Of a stretch of DNA of 64,000 nucleotides, positions 55,782-64,000 are shown piece after piece. The notes beneath the pieces are model-generated. The model saw only the letters and a program-made list of their open reading frames with translations. It ran no database searches and was not told the origin of the DNA. This DNA comes from Deltaproteobacteria bacterium (GTDB taxonomy: Bacteria; Myxococcota; Kuafuiibacteriia; Kuafuiibacteriales; Kuafuiibacteriaceae), in the NCBI GenBank assembly GCA_020632995.1, contig JACKEN010000001.1:1272001-1336000 (forward strand), in the 5' to 3' direction. Within the stretch, counting starts at the first letter, position 1. Each line of letters begins with the position of its first letter. The position numbers were made by a program, and so were the translations under genes.

Positions 55782-55913
55782 TTCGCTCCTTCTCGGCGGT
55801 CCAAGCAGGCGGCGCGCCCAAGGTCGCCCGCCCGAAAAAACGCGGCGCCCACCCTAGCGGAAGGCCAGGACGGGTGCCAAGCACTACGTCCGCAGGGTAG
55901 AACAGCCCCGACC

Positions 55914-58900
55914 ATGTCGCGCCGTCCCTGCTCAAAGACGCCCCGCCTCCTGCTCGGATTCACCGCCGCCCTGTGGGCCGCCTCGGCCGCCTCACCCGCG
56001 TGGGCCACCACGGTGGGGCCGGTGACCGAGCTCGCCACCCCCCTGGCCAGCCAGCGGGCGCCGGCCATCTCGTACGACGAGGAGCGCGGGGTCTACCTGA
56101 TCGTCTGGGAGGACCGCAGGAACGCGGGTTCCACCGGGATCGACCTCTACGTGGCGCGGATCGGCCAGGACGGGACCCTGCTCGACGCCATGGGCTTCCC
56201 GGTGCTCGACCCGAGCGCCGCGGCGGACAACGAGACGCAGCCCACGATCGTCTACAACCCCCAGACCTTCGCCCACATGGTGGCGTGGACCGAGGCGCGC
56301 GACGGGCTCACCGACATCTTCTTCACCCGGGTCTTCGCCAACAACGCCCCCCAGGCCCCCACCATCGTCCCCACCGCCGGGGTGCAGGTGACCTCCGGCA
56401 CCGACTCGGAGGTCGAGCCCACGGTGGCGGTGGGCTTCCAGACCTTCCTCGTCTCCTACCAGCGGAACGTCATCGGCGGCGGCCGGCTGATCCAGGGCCG
56501 GCGCGTCTACCCTGACGGCAGCTTCCTGGATGACACCCCATTCCCCGTCTCCCCCCTGGACGCGGCGTCGCCCAGCGCCTTGGGGATCGGCTCCAACTTC
56601 GCGGTGGCCTGGCAGACGAACGGCGACATCTACAGCCGCCTCGTGCCCGACTTCGGGCCCGTGGGCACCGGCACCGCGGCCAACTACGTGGCGGTGAGCA
56701 CCGCGACCCTCGGCCAGTCCCGGGTCAGCCTCGGCTACGTGGGGACCAACATCCAGGCGGTCTGGACCGACAACCGGGCCTTCGAGGCCCTCGACGCCGA
56801 CATCTTCGGGCGGCGCTTCACTCCGGGGCTCACCGCCCTCGGCCCGGAGGCCGCGGTCTCCACCGGCACCGCGTCCCAGCAGTTCCCGATCGTGGCCGGC
56901 TGCGGCCCGCTGGTGGTCGGCGCCTGCGACAGCGCCCTGGCCGCGTGGCAGGACCGCCGCTTCTCCGCCGCCAACGCGGTGATCTACGGCGCGCGCCTGG
57001 ACCCGGTCACCGGCAGCCTCATCGACGAGGACGGCTTCCTGTTGCTCGCCCTGTCCGCCAACGCGTTCGAGCCCGCGGTGGCCAAGGGCCCCGGCAGCGA
57101 CTTCCTCGTGGCCGCGGTGCGCTTCGACATCGCGACCCCCCGCATCTTCTACCGCATCGTGCGTGACGAGGTGCCGGCCGGCACCATGAGCGTCACCGGG
57201 GACCTGATGGTCCCGGCCGACGGCGTGGCAGAGGCCGAGGTGATCTTCGGGCCGGCGGTCGGCGCCTCTGGCCTCGCGGTGGTGAAGGACACCCTCTACA
57301 CCGTCACCCTCTCCAGCAACGCGGCGGAGATCGTGCAGCCGGACGCGGACCCCAACATCCCGGGCCACCAGGTGAAGTCGACCGAGGGCGAAGTGCAGGT
57401 CAACCTGCGGAGCATCTCGCACATCCTGGTGGACGTGACGGTGGAGTCGGTGGAGGGCACCTCCAGCGGCACCGGCCAGGTCACCTTCCTGAACGTGCCG
57501 CCGGTGGTCTCGCAGGTGGTGCTCGGCCCGAGCCAGCCCCGCTCGGTGGAGCCGCTCGTGGTCACCTACCAGTACTCGGACGTGAACCTGGACCTCGAGA
57601 ACGGCACCACCATCCAGTGGACCGCGAACTCCCAGCTCCAGTCCGGCTACCAGAACCTCACCACCGTGCCCTCCAACGCCACTCGCAAGGGCGAGCAGTG
57701 GCGGGCCGAGGTGCGCCCGCGCGACGGCATCGAGTTCGGGACCCGGGTGTTCTCGAACACCGTGGTGGTGCTGAACACCCCGCCCGCCGCCCTGGACCCG
57801 CGCATCCAGCCGGACGCCAACGTCCGCACCGGCACCGCGCTGCAGGCCCGCTACGTGTACCGCGACCCCGACGGCGACGCCGAGGCCGGCACCCAGATCC
57901 GCTGGTACGATCGCGGGGCCGAGCAGGCCAGCTTGCGCGACCAGGAGGACGTCCCCGCCGCGATGGTCGAGAAGGGCCAGCGCTGGTGGTTCACGGTGCG
58001 GCCGAGCGACGCGGATCCGGTGGAGCCCTTCGGGCCGCTGGTGGGCTCCGCCACCGTGACGGTGGTGAACACCGCGCCGGTGGCCCGCGCGGGCGCGAAC
58101 GGCCAGGTGCTCGAGCGCCGCCGCTACACCCTCGACGGCAGCACCTCCTCGGACATCGACCCGCGCGACGTGCTGACCTACACCTGGCAGCAGGTCCAGA
58201 CCGGGACCGAGCCCCTGGTGCAGCTCTCGAGCACCTCCTCGCCCGCCCCCTCGTTCCTCGCCCCGAGCGTCGAGGGCACCACCTTCCTCACCTTCGACCT
58301 GGTGGTGGCGGACGACGAGGTCACCTCCCCCGCCGACCGGGTCACGGTCGAGATCAGCGCGGTGCCCGACATGGACGCGGACGGCCTCGACGACGAGGAG
58401 GAGGCCATCGCCATGACCAACCCCGCGGTGGCCGACACCGACCGCGACGGCCTCAGGGACGGCGAGGAGGTCAAGGGCATCCGGAGCGGCGGCGTGCTCC
58501 ACCCGCTCGGCACGAACCCGCTCGACGAGGACTCCGACGACGACGGCGTGCGCGACGGCGCCGAGGGCCGCACCACCAAGGACGGCACCGACTTCGACCC
58601 CGCCGGCGACGCCGACGGGGACGACATCCCCAACGCGATGGATCCGGACTCCGACGACGACGGGCTCTTCGACGGCACCGAGCTCGGCGTCCGCAACCCG
58701 CTCAACGGGGGCGAGAACCAGGGCTACGTCTACGCGGGCACCGACGAGGCGGCGGGCCACTTCGTCGCCGACGCCGACCCCGCCACCCAGACCAACCCGG
58801 TCCTGGCCGACACCGACAGCGACACCTTCCTCGACGGGGTCGAGGACGCCAACCACAACGGCGCCATCGATGATGGCGAGTCGGACCCCAACGACCCCGA

Positions 58901-59273
58901 GGACCCCGGCATCGCCTGCACCGAGGGCGGCAACGAGTGCCCGGCCGGCTTCGGCTGCGTGGACGGCCTCTGCCGCCTCGGCGCGGTCGACGCCGGCATG
59001 ATGTGCTCGCCCCTCCCCGAGACGGTGGAGTGCTGCATGGGCGGCTGCGACCTCGGCAACCTGGTGGCCCCGGTCTGCGTCACCAACGGCTCGCGCGAGC
59101 GCTGCCCGGTGGGCTCGGACCAGTGCATCGTGGGCGCGTGCTCCGGACCGGGCGAGAAGCCCCCGGCGTCCGAGGGCTGCTCGTGTCGGGCGGATGGTGG
59201 TGAGGCTGGCGCGGGTTGGATGGTGGGCCTCTTGTTGGGTGGCTTGTTGGTGGGGCGGCGGCGGCGCGGGTGA
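55914..59273 (+). CDS. Large MYXO-CTERM surface protein with PKD-like and calcium-binding-like repeats
   Basis: This 1119-residue protein starts at the ATG at 55914 (signal to SPAWA). The N-terminal third has beta-propeller-type blades (ISYDEERGVYLIVWEDRRN, AHMVAWTEARDG, LAAWQDRRFSA). Ig/PKD-like domains follow (VARAGANGQVLERRRYTLDG). Then thrombospondin-type-3-like acidic repeats (DSDDDGVRDGAEG, DPDSDDDGLFDGTELG), which bind calcium in the family, and a Cys-rich part. It ends in MYXO-CTERM (EGCSCRADGG, helix GWMVGLLLGGLLVG, RRRRG). The stop overlaps the next gene as GTGA. Confidence 0.9.
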   Translation: MSRRPCSKTPRLLLGFTAALWAASAASPAWATTVGPVTELATPLASQRAPAISYDEERGVYLIVWEDRRNAGSTGIDLYVARIGQDGTLLDAMGFPVLDPSAAADNETQPTIVYNPQTFAHMVAWTEARDGLTDIFFTRVFANNAPQAPTIVPTAGVQVTSGTDSEVEPTVAVGFQTFLVSYQRNVIGGGRLIQGRRVYPDGSFLDDTPFPVSPLDAASPSALGIGSNFAVAWQTNGDIYSRLVPDFGPVGTGTAANYVAVSTATLGQSRVSLGYVGTNIQAVWTDNRAFEALDADIFGRRFTPGLTALGPEAAVSTGTASQQFPIVAGCGPLVVGACDSALAAWQDRRFSAANAVIYGARLDPVTGSLIDEDGFLLLALSANAFEPAVAKGPGSDFLVAAVRFDIATPRIFYRIVRDEVPAGTMSVTGDLMVPADGVAEAEVIFGPAVGASGLAVVKDTLYTVTLSSNAAEIVQPDADPNIPGHQVKSTEGEVQVNLRSISHILVDVTVESVEGTSSGTGQVTFLNVPPVVSQVVLGPSQPRSVEPLVVTYQYSDVNLDLENGTTIQWTANSQLQSGYQNLTTVPSNATRKGEQWRAEVRPRDGIEFGTRVFSNTVVVLNTPPAALDPRIQPDANVRTGTALQARYVYRDPDGDAEAGTQIRWYDRGAEQASLRDQEDVPAAMVEKGQRWWFTVRPSDADPVEPFGPLVGSATVTVVNTAPVARAGANGQVLERRRYTLDGSTSSDIDPRDVLTYTWQQVQTGTEPLVQLSSTSSPAPSFLAPSVEGTTFLTFDLVVADDEVTSPADRVTVEISAVPDMDADGLDDEEEAIAMTNPAVADTDRDGLRDGEEVKGIRSGGVLHPLGTNPLDEDSDDDGVRDGAEGRTTKDGTDFDPAGDADGDDIPNAMDPDSDDDGLFDGTELGVRNPLNGGENQGYVYAGTDEAAGHFVADADPATQTNPVLADTDSDTFLDGVEDANHNGAIDDGESDPNDPEDPGIACTEGGNECPAGFGCVDGLCRLGAVDAGMMCSPLPETVECCMGGCDLGNLVAPVCVTNGSRERCPVGSDQCIVGACSGPGEKPPASEGCSCRADGGEAGAGWMVGLLLGGLLVGRRRRG

Positions 59274-60115
59274 TCTGCACCGTCTGTGATGGGGAGATGC
59301 GGTGGGCAAGGTTCCGCCACGTCTGCCCCAGCTGTGGCCACCAGCGGTCGGAGCTGCTGCCCGACCTCGACCGTCCCAGCGCCCTGGATGACGTCGCCCT
59401 CAAGCACGCCTTGAGCGAGCAGCGGCGCCGCGAGCACCACCGCCTGCTGGATGTCCTCGCCGCCCTCGGCCCGACGAGGCGGGTGCTCGATGTCGGCTGC
59501 TCCACCGGCGACTTCCTCGACGTGTGCCGAGAGCGCGGCCTGGACGCAGAGGGGGTCGAACCCGACCCGCGGGTGGCCGAGCTCGCACGCCAGCAGGGCC
59601 ACACCGTGTTCGTCGGCTTCTTCGAGGCGTTCAAGGGTGGAGGGGGCTTCGACGCAGTCGTGTTCAACGACGTCCTCGAGCACATCCCCGAGCCCCGTCG
59701 TGCCCTGGAGATGGCGCGGGACCTGCTCAGCCCGACCGGGCGCGTCGCGGTCACGCTCCCGAGCTCGGAGGGCGTCTTCTATCGGCTCGCGAGCGGTCTG
59801 CACACGGTCGGCCATCGCGCACCGATGCGGAGGCTCTGGCAGGAAGGCTTCCCTTCTCCCCACGTCCACTACTTCACGCCGGACGGGCTCCAGCGCCTCG
59901 GGGCGAGGTGTGGCCTACGACCGCTCCACAGCAGCACCCGCCCGGCGGTCGATGGAAGTGGGCTCTGGGGCCGCATCCGCGCGGACCGTTCGGGTACATG
60001 GGCCGGCGCGGCGGTGACGTGGTGTGGCGTGAAGGCGGCGCGACCCTTGCTCGAGGTGCTCCCGAGGGACGTCTGCACCGAGGTGTTCGTTGGAGGGGCT
60101 GGAAGTGAAAGCTGA
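59270..60115 (+). CDS. Class I SAM methyltransferase with N-terminal zinc ribbon
   Basis: This 281-residue protein begins at GTG 59270, overlapping the preceding stop. Two CXXC pairs (CTVCDGE, CPSCGHQ) form a zinc ribbon. A Methyltransf_23-type domain follows with motif I RVLDVGCSTGDFLDVC and the acidic GVEPD. VVFNDVLEHIPEPRRAL completes the usual pattern. The substrate is unknown; members act on glycans, polyketides or small molecules. Confidence 0.85.
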   Translation: MICTVCDGEMRWARFRHVCPSCGHQRSELLPDLDRPSALDDVALKHALSEQRRREHHRLLDVLAALGPTRRVLDVGCSTGDFLDVCRERGLDAEGVEPDPRVAELARQQGHTVFVGFFEAFKGGGGFDAVVFNDVLEHIPEPRRALEMARDLLSPTGRVAVTLPSSEGVFYRLASGLHTVGHRAPMRRLWQEGFPSPHVHYFTPDGLQRLGARCGLRPLHSSTRPAVDGSGLWGRIRADRSGTWAGAAVTWCGVKAARPLLEVLPRDVCTEVFVGGAGSES

Positions 60116-60611
60116 GCTGCATTCCTTGATGATCGCTCCCTCAGAGGTCGACGCATCGGCCATGTTGCCCCTGTGGGCGTACCTCCACCCCGAACCGGTT
60201 CAGCTGCTCGGCTTCAGCCCATTTGGTGATTGGTTCTTCACCACTTCGGACGGCCAGGTTGCGCGAATCGACCTCCTCGAAGGCCGCTTGGACCAAGTCG
60301 CGAGTGGCACCAACGAGTTCGCGAGGCTCCTCGGCACCGACGACGGCGCGGATGAGCTGCTCCTCGCGGGCTTGGTCGAGGCGCTGCACCGAGACGGGAT
60401 GCGCCGGGAGGCTGGCCAGTGCTACATGTATAGGGTGCATCCAAGGCTCGGGGGCCCGATCGATCGGTCCAACGTGCTCCTGGGTGACATGGCGGTGTGG
60501 CAGCTGATCTGCGCCCAGCTACACCCACAGATCGACGCCGCGCCTGCGTCGGCGGTCTTCGCTGGCCTGAGTGTCGACGAGGCGGGCGTCCTCGAGATCA
60601 GGTGGGTGTAG
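60105..60611 (+). CDS. Tdi1/DUF1851-type (T6SS immunity-like) protein
   Basis: This 168-residue protein matches the DUF1851/Tdi1 C-terminal pattern: LLGFSPFGDWFFTTSDG followed by RIDLLEGRLDQVA, then EALHRDGMRREAGQCYMYRV, HPRLGGPIDRSNV and MAVWQLICAQLHPQI. Family members neutralise type VI effectors; no effector gene is adjacent, so this could be an orphan. The GTG at 60105 has GGAGGGG seven bases upstream and overlaps the methyltransferase end by 11 bases. Confidence 0.7.
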   Translation: MKAELHSLMIAPSEVDASAMLPLWAYLHPEPVQLLGFSPFGDWFFTTSDGQVARIDLLEGRLDQVASGTNEFARLLGTDDGADELLLAGLVEALHRDGMRREAGQCYMYRVHPRLGGPIDRSNVLLGDMAVWQLICAQLHPQIDAAPASAVFAGLSVDEAGVLEIRWV

Positions 60612-60623
60612 GACCGCCTGAGG

Positions 60624-60638
60624 CCGCGCGCCGCGCGG
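60624..60638. other. GC-rich palindromic hairpin between the Tdi1-like and Uma2 genes
   Basis: CCGCGC and GCGCGG make a 6-bp stem with a GCC loop, 13 bases past the stop at 60611. No T run follows. It could be a weak 3'-end hairpin, but GC-rich palindromes occur by chance here. Confidence 0.2.
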
Positions 60639-60671
60639 CGCTCGTGCTACACTTCCCAAGAGGGTGCCCGC

Positions 60672-61241
60672 ATGGTCCAAGCCGCCAAGATCTCCGCCAC
60701 CTACCAGGACGTGCTGGACTCGCCGGAGGGCGTCATCGCCGAGCTGATGAGCGGTGAGCTGCACCTGCAGCCCCGGCCTGCCAAGCCCCACACCTACGCC
60801 GCCACCGTGCTCGGTGCCGACCTCGTCGCGGCGTTCCATCGAGGCAAGGGCGGCCCCGGGGGCTGGTGGATCCAGTTCGAGCCCGAGCTCCACCTGGGCC
60901 CCGACGTCCTCGTGCCCGACCTGGCCGGCTGGCGCCGTGAGAGCACCCCGACCTTCGACCTCACGGTGGCCTACTACACCGAGCGCCCCGACTGGGTGTG
61001 CGAGGTGCTGTCGCCCGCCACTGCGCGGCGGGACCGCTTCCAGAAGCTGGACCTCTACCATCAGGCCGGGGTGCCGTGGGCGTGGCTGGTGGACCCGGAC
61101 GCCCAGTCGATCGAGGTCTTCCAGCACGAGCAAGGCGGCTGGCTGCGGGTCCAGACCGCCTCGGGCGACGCCATCGCCGCGCTGAGGCCCTTCGACGCGG
61201 TGCCCACCGAGCTCGGCGCCCTCTGGGTCCCGCAACCCTGA
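60672..61241 (+). CDS. Uma2-family (DUF820) nuclease-fold protein
   Basis: This 189-residue protein has the Uma2 PD-(D/E)XK pattern: FEPELHLGPDVLVPDLAGWR followed by DWVCEVLSPATARRDRFQK. LYHQAGVPWAWLVDPDAQ and IEVFQHEQGGW complete the usual layout. Members are putative endonucleases that spread widely and often duplicate, with no established biological role. AGAGGG lies before the ATG at 60672. Confidence 0.9.
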   Translation: MVQAAKISATYQDVLDSPEGVIAELMSGELHLQPRPAKPHTYAATVLGADLVAAFHRGKGGPGGWWIQFEPELHLGPDVLVPDLAGWRRESTPTFDLTVAYYTERPDWVCEVLSPATARRDRFQKLDLYHQAGVPWAWLVDPDAQSIEVFQHEQGGWLRVQTASGDAIAALRPFDAVPTELGALWVPQP

Positions 61242-61244
61242 TTG

Positions 61245-63482
61245 CTAAGGGCAGCCCTGCCCGCTCAGCTGTACCCGGTTCGGCTGGTCCACGTCGCACT
61301 CGTTGTGGGCGCCGGTGTTGGTGCCGCTGCCGTCGTCATCGGCGATCACGAACACCGTGCGGGGCGCGGTCGGCGGGTTGGGCCAGGTGACCACCACCAG
61401 CTCGCCCTGGCCGGGCTGGAGGGTCTGTGAGGTGTGGCCGACCGCGAAGGCGGGGTTCGAGGGGCCGGGGGCGCCGTCGTAGAACGCCACCGAGACCCCG
61501 GCTGCAACCAGGATTGCGCCGCGGTTCTCGACCCAGCTCCCCACCCGGATGCGGGCCGCGCACTGGTTGAGCGACAGCGGGTCCACCGCGACCAGGTCGG
61601 GGGCGGCGCGGGCCACGCTGGTGCCGGTGCCCTGGACGTTGGTCCGGTAGGTGTTGGTGGTGAGCCAGGAGGCCTGCTCCGGGAACGGGACGCGGCCGCC
61701 GGGGGTGACGTTGGTGATGTGGTAGCTGTGCTGGTTCCACACCACGCGGGTCGGGACCCAGTTGTCGAGCACGTCGCCGAAGACCCGCAGGCCGCGCACC
61801 GGGGCCGAGGGGCGGCCGAAGTCGTTCGCGCCGACCACGATCTCCGCGTTGCCGTCGTTGTCGACGTCCGCGATGACCGGATACTCGTGCGCGGTGAGGG
61901 TCGGGTTCGGGGTCGACCACACCACCGCGGCGCTCGCGGTGCCCACGTAGCTGTACACGAAGAGGGTGTTCTCGTCGTTGTAGACGATCTCCGCCTGGCC
62001 ATCGCCGTCGAAGTCGAACACCGAGCTCCCGGTGCGGCTCGAGCTGAACTCGGAGATCTCGTTCGACCACACCGTGGCCCCGGTCGCGATGTCGTAGACC
62101 GTGTAGCGGGTCCGACCGGCGACGCCGATCTCGGGCTCGGGGTCGTCGTCGAAGTTGGCGATGGTGGGCGGGCCGCCCGCGCCGCCGCCCCGCACCGGCA
62201 CGCGCCAGAGCTGGGTGCCGTCGGTGTCCAGGCGGTAGACGTAGCCGCCGCCCACCATGGCGAACTCCGGGTAGGGGTCGGCGTCGAACTGCCCGACCGC
62301 GATGAAGCCGTCGCTCCTCGTCGGGAAGTCCCACGCGATGGTGCCGTTGCTCCGGTACGCGGTGCGGCCCGCGATCACCTCCTGCACCCCGTCGTTCTCG
62401 AGGTCCGCCACCACCGCGACCCCGCCCACGCCGTTGCTGCCGTGGCCCTGGGTGGAGTCGCCGCAGAAGCGGATGGCGCCGCTCGTGCCCTCGAGCACGC
62501 AGCCGCCGCGGATGACCTCTGGCCCGCCGCCGTCGAGGTCCGCGATCGCGATCGCGCCCCAGTACGAGGTGATCGGCTGGCACGCGGCGCTCGAGCACTG
62601 CCAGTAGATGTCCCCATTGGCCCGAAGCGCGATGACCCCGCCGGACCAGCGCTCGGTCACGATCTCGGGGACGCCGTCGCCGTCGAGGTCGGCCACCGCG
62701 ACGTTCCCGGCCGGGGCCACCTGGCGCTCCACCCCGGTGGCGCTCCACAGCTCCGCGCCGCTGCCGCCGTCGACCGCGCGCACTACCCCCGCCTGCAACT
62801 GGTGTTGCAAGGGGAGGCCGGCCGGCCCGGTGGTGTCGAACGAGATGAACACCACGTCCGGGGTGTCGTTCTCGTCCACGCGCCCGTCGTTGTTGTCGTC
62901 GGTCAGGTTGACCACCGCCGGGGTGCTCATCACCTGGTTCTTGGTGGGGAGCGGAGTGTTGGCCCCCGGCACCCACAGCCACTCGGGCGAGGGCGTGAAG
63001 GCGCGCTGCGGTGGGGTGTAGATGCAGTTCGGATCGTTCGACGTGGTGCGGGTGGTGGTGGGCGGGTCGCAGGCGTCGCCCTGCCCGTCCAGATCGGAGT
63101 CCTCCTGCCCGGGGTTGAAGTCGTCGGGGCAGTTGTCGTCCCCGTCGGGGATGCCGTCGCCGTCGCGATCGTTGGAGCCCGCGTCGGGGTGCACGCCGCT
63201 GTCGGGCGCGCCGGTGTCCGGTGCTCCGCTGTCCGGCGCCACGCCGCTGTCCGCCTCGACCCCGCTGTCCGGCTCCAGACCGCTGTCCGGCTCGACCCCG
63301 CCGTCGTCGTCCACCACCCCCGAGTCGAGGGTGATGCCCGGGTCCTGGCACATGCCAGAGATGCACACGAAGCCCTCCGGGCAGTCGGCGGCGCTCGCAC
63401 ACGTCCCAGCGGGCGGGTCATCGCCGCACTTGCAGTCGACCAGAGCCAGGGACAAGGCCGCGAGGAGCCACGTGCGTCGCAT
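61245..63482 (-). CDS. FG-GAP-repeat lipoprotein with PDSG linker
   Basis: This 745-residue lipoprotein (MRRTWLLAALSLALVDC) has a Cys-rich unit (CASAADCPEGFVCISGMC), an Asp/Gly/Ser tandem region (repeated 'xPDSG', about 63180-63310), a thrombospondin-3-like segment (DRDGDGIPDGDDNCPDDFNP) and many FG-GAP units (VADLDGDGVPEIVTERW, FDFDGDGQAEIVYND, ADVDNDGNAEIVVG). A CARDB-like domain ends it (RIRVGSWVENRGAILVAAGV). The layout matches other cell-surface lipoproteins in this window. ATG at 63482; a GTG at 63485 is possible. Confidence 0.88.
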   Translation of the reverse strand: MRRTWLLAALSLALVDCKCGDDPPAGTCASAADCPEGFVCISGMCQDPGITLDSGVVDDDGGVEPDSGLEPDSGVEADSGVAPDSGAPDTGAPDSGVHPDAGSNDRDGDGIPDGDDNCPDDFNPGQEDSDLDGQGDACDPPTTTRTTSNDPNCIYTPPQRAFTPSPEWLWVPGANTPLPTKNQVMSTPAVVNLTDDNNDGRVDENDTPDVVFISFDTTGPAGLPLQHQLQAGVVRAVDGGSGAELWSATGVERQVAPAGNVAVADLDGDGVPEIVTERWSGGVIALRANGDIYWQCSSAACQPITSYWGAIAIADLDGGGPEVIRGGCVLEGTSGAIRFCGDSTQGHGSNGVGGVAVVADLENDGVQEVIAGRTAYRSNGTIAWDFPTRSDGFIAVGQFDADPYPEFAMVGGGYVYRLDTDGTQLWRVPVRGGGAGGPPTIANFDDDPEPEIGVAGRTRYTVYDIATGATVWSNEISEFSSSRTGSSVFDFDGDGQAEIVYNDENTLFVYSYVGTASAAVVWSTPNPTLTAHEYPVIADVDNDGNAEIVVGANDFGRPSAPVRGLRVFGDVLDNWVPTRVVWNQHSYHITNVTPGGRVPFPEQASWLTTNTYRTNVQGTGTSVARAAPDLVAVDPLSLNQCAARIRVGSWVENRGAILVAAGVSVAFYDGAPGPSNPAFAVGHTSQTLQPGQGELVVVTWPNPPTAPRTVFVIADDDGSGTNTGAHNECDVDQPNRVQLSGQGCP

Positions 63483-63556
63483 CACGGACTACCCGTACGC
63501 GTAAATGTAGGACTTGGGACCCCTCAGACCGACCGAAGGGAAAGCACCAGGATCTA

Positions 63557-64000
63557 TCAGAACACGACCTTGCGCGCGCTCCCGTCGCGCTCGGTGCGGG
63601 CCAGCACCGCCTCGGTCGCGCTCCGGCGCCGGGCCGCGACCTCCTCCAGGTACGCCCGGGCCTGCGGCCGCGCCCCCAGGATTCGGGCGAAGTCGGCCGC
63701 GCTCATCTGGACCGCGTAGCAGCGGGTCACAGCCCGGACCGTGCCCATGGCGGGCGCCCCGCTCATCAGGGACATCTCGCCCATCAGGTCCCCCGGGCCG
63801 AGCCGCGCCACCGCGACCTGGCCCACCACCACCTCGGCCTGCCCGGACAGCAGCCCGATCAGCCCCTCCGGCACCTGGCCCGCGGTCAGGAGCTCGGCTC
63901 CCGCGTCGACCTCCAGGAACCGGAACCGGCCCTCGAGGGCGGCGTGATCGCGGGTCGAGAGGCCGGAGAAGACCGGGTTGGTGGTGAGCAGGCGCGACAC
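63557..64000 (-). CDS. Cyclic-nucleotide-binding domain protein (partial at the right edge)
   Basis: The visible 147 residues are a cNMP-binding/Crp-type domain: TNPVFSGLSTRDHAALEGRF, 'LIGLLSGQAEVVVGQVAV', GPGDLMGEMSLMSGAPAMGTVRA (phosphate-binding cassette region) and AVQMSAADFARIL. The start lies beyond 64000, so other domains (kinase, HTH or channel) may exist upstream. After the domain there is a short helical C-terminus (YLEEVAARRRSATEAVLART), with no HTH. Confidence 0.85.
   Translation of the reverse strand: MSRLLTTNPVFSGLSTRDHAALEGRFRFLEVDAGAELLTAGQVPEGLIGLLSGQAEVVVGQVAVARLGPGDLMGEMSLMSGAPAMGTVRAVTRCYAVQMSAADFARILGARPQARAYLEEVAARRRSATEAVLARTERDGSARKVVF

Noticed and set aside
55992..59309. 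Open frame of about 1100 codons opposite the MYXO-CTERM protein
   Set aside because: Compositional shadow with His/Val/Gly/Arg repeats; the opposite strand carries a full gene with signal and anchor.

Overview
The window is very GC-rich chromosomal DNA from what looks like a member of the Myxococcota (a Polyangia-like deltaproteobacterial lineage). The signs are MYXO-CTERM tails on large secreted proteins, many Cys-lipoproteins and Asp/Gly-rich 'PDSG' linkers, Pkn-type Ser/Thr kinases fused to other domains, AgmX/PglI-type proteins, FHA proteins and a possible sigma-54 promoter. No rRNA, tRNA, CRISPR array, insertion sequence or phage was seen. Many genes are broken by one-base indels, mostly in C or G runs, with intact homologous sequence continuing in another frame. 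This looks more like uncorrected sequencing error than gene decay, so such genes are listed as CDS spanning the break. Layout: 1-7645 holds a Cys-rich lipoprotein cut by the left edge, a formylglycine-generating-enzyme-like lipoprotein, a small helical protein, a kinase/AAA/TPR signalling protein and an outer-membrane barrel. 7789-14465 holds two tandem paralogous CARDB/Ig-like surface proteins joined in frame at a MYXO-CTERM/signal-peptide junction, behind a structured leader. 14965-25858 has a second kinase, an AgmX/PglI protein, a DTW tRNA-modifying enzyme and a set of envelope proteins and lipoproteins, ending in a ferritin-like protein. 25773-32010 has an HTTM membrane protein and two multihaem cytochromes c with up to 27 and 10 haem motifs. 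32018-37522 is a six-gene minus-strand operon: beta-barrel, OM/CsgG-FlgO-like protein, TPR lipoprotein, MotA, MotB and a signal-peptide/TM/FliG-like fusion. No other flagellar gene is present. 37628-46632 has a YfgM/BamB-like pair, an ECF-type sigma factor, arsenite methyltransferase ArsM, a VCBS-type lipoprotein, a NUDIX hydrolase and a beta-helix lipoprotein. 46798-55781 has a soluble PAS-PAS chemoreceptor, a DUF3124 lipoprotein, an acyl-CoA dehydrogenase/enoyl-CoA hydratase operon behind twin palindromes, a three-FHA protein, a histone-H1-like basic protein and envelope proteins. 55914-64000 has a 1119-residue MYXO-CTERM protein, a methyltransferase, a Tdi1/DUF1851-like protein, a Uma2 nuclease-fold protein, an FG-GAP lipoprotein and a right-truncated cyclic-nucleotide-binding protein. 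The best candidate for an undescribed system is the MotAB/FliG-like operon. It encodes a stator, a FliG-type domain tethered to the inner membrane, and outer-membrane partners, so it could be a flagellum-independent trans-envelope motor or energised complex. The paired multihaem cytochromes, with tandem five-haem repeats and unusual CX3CH motifs, are the second most interesting locus and suggest periplasm-to-surface electron transfer.
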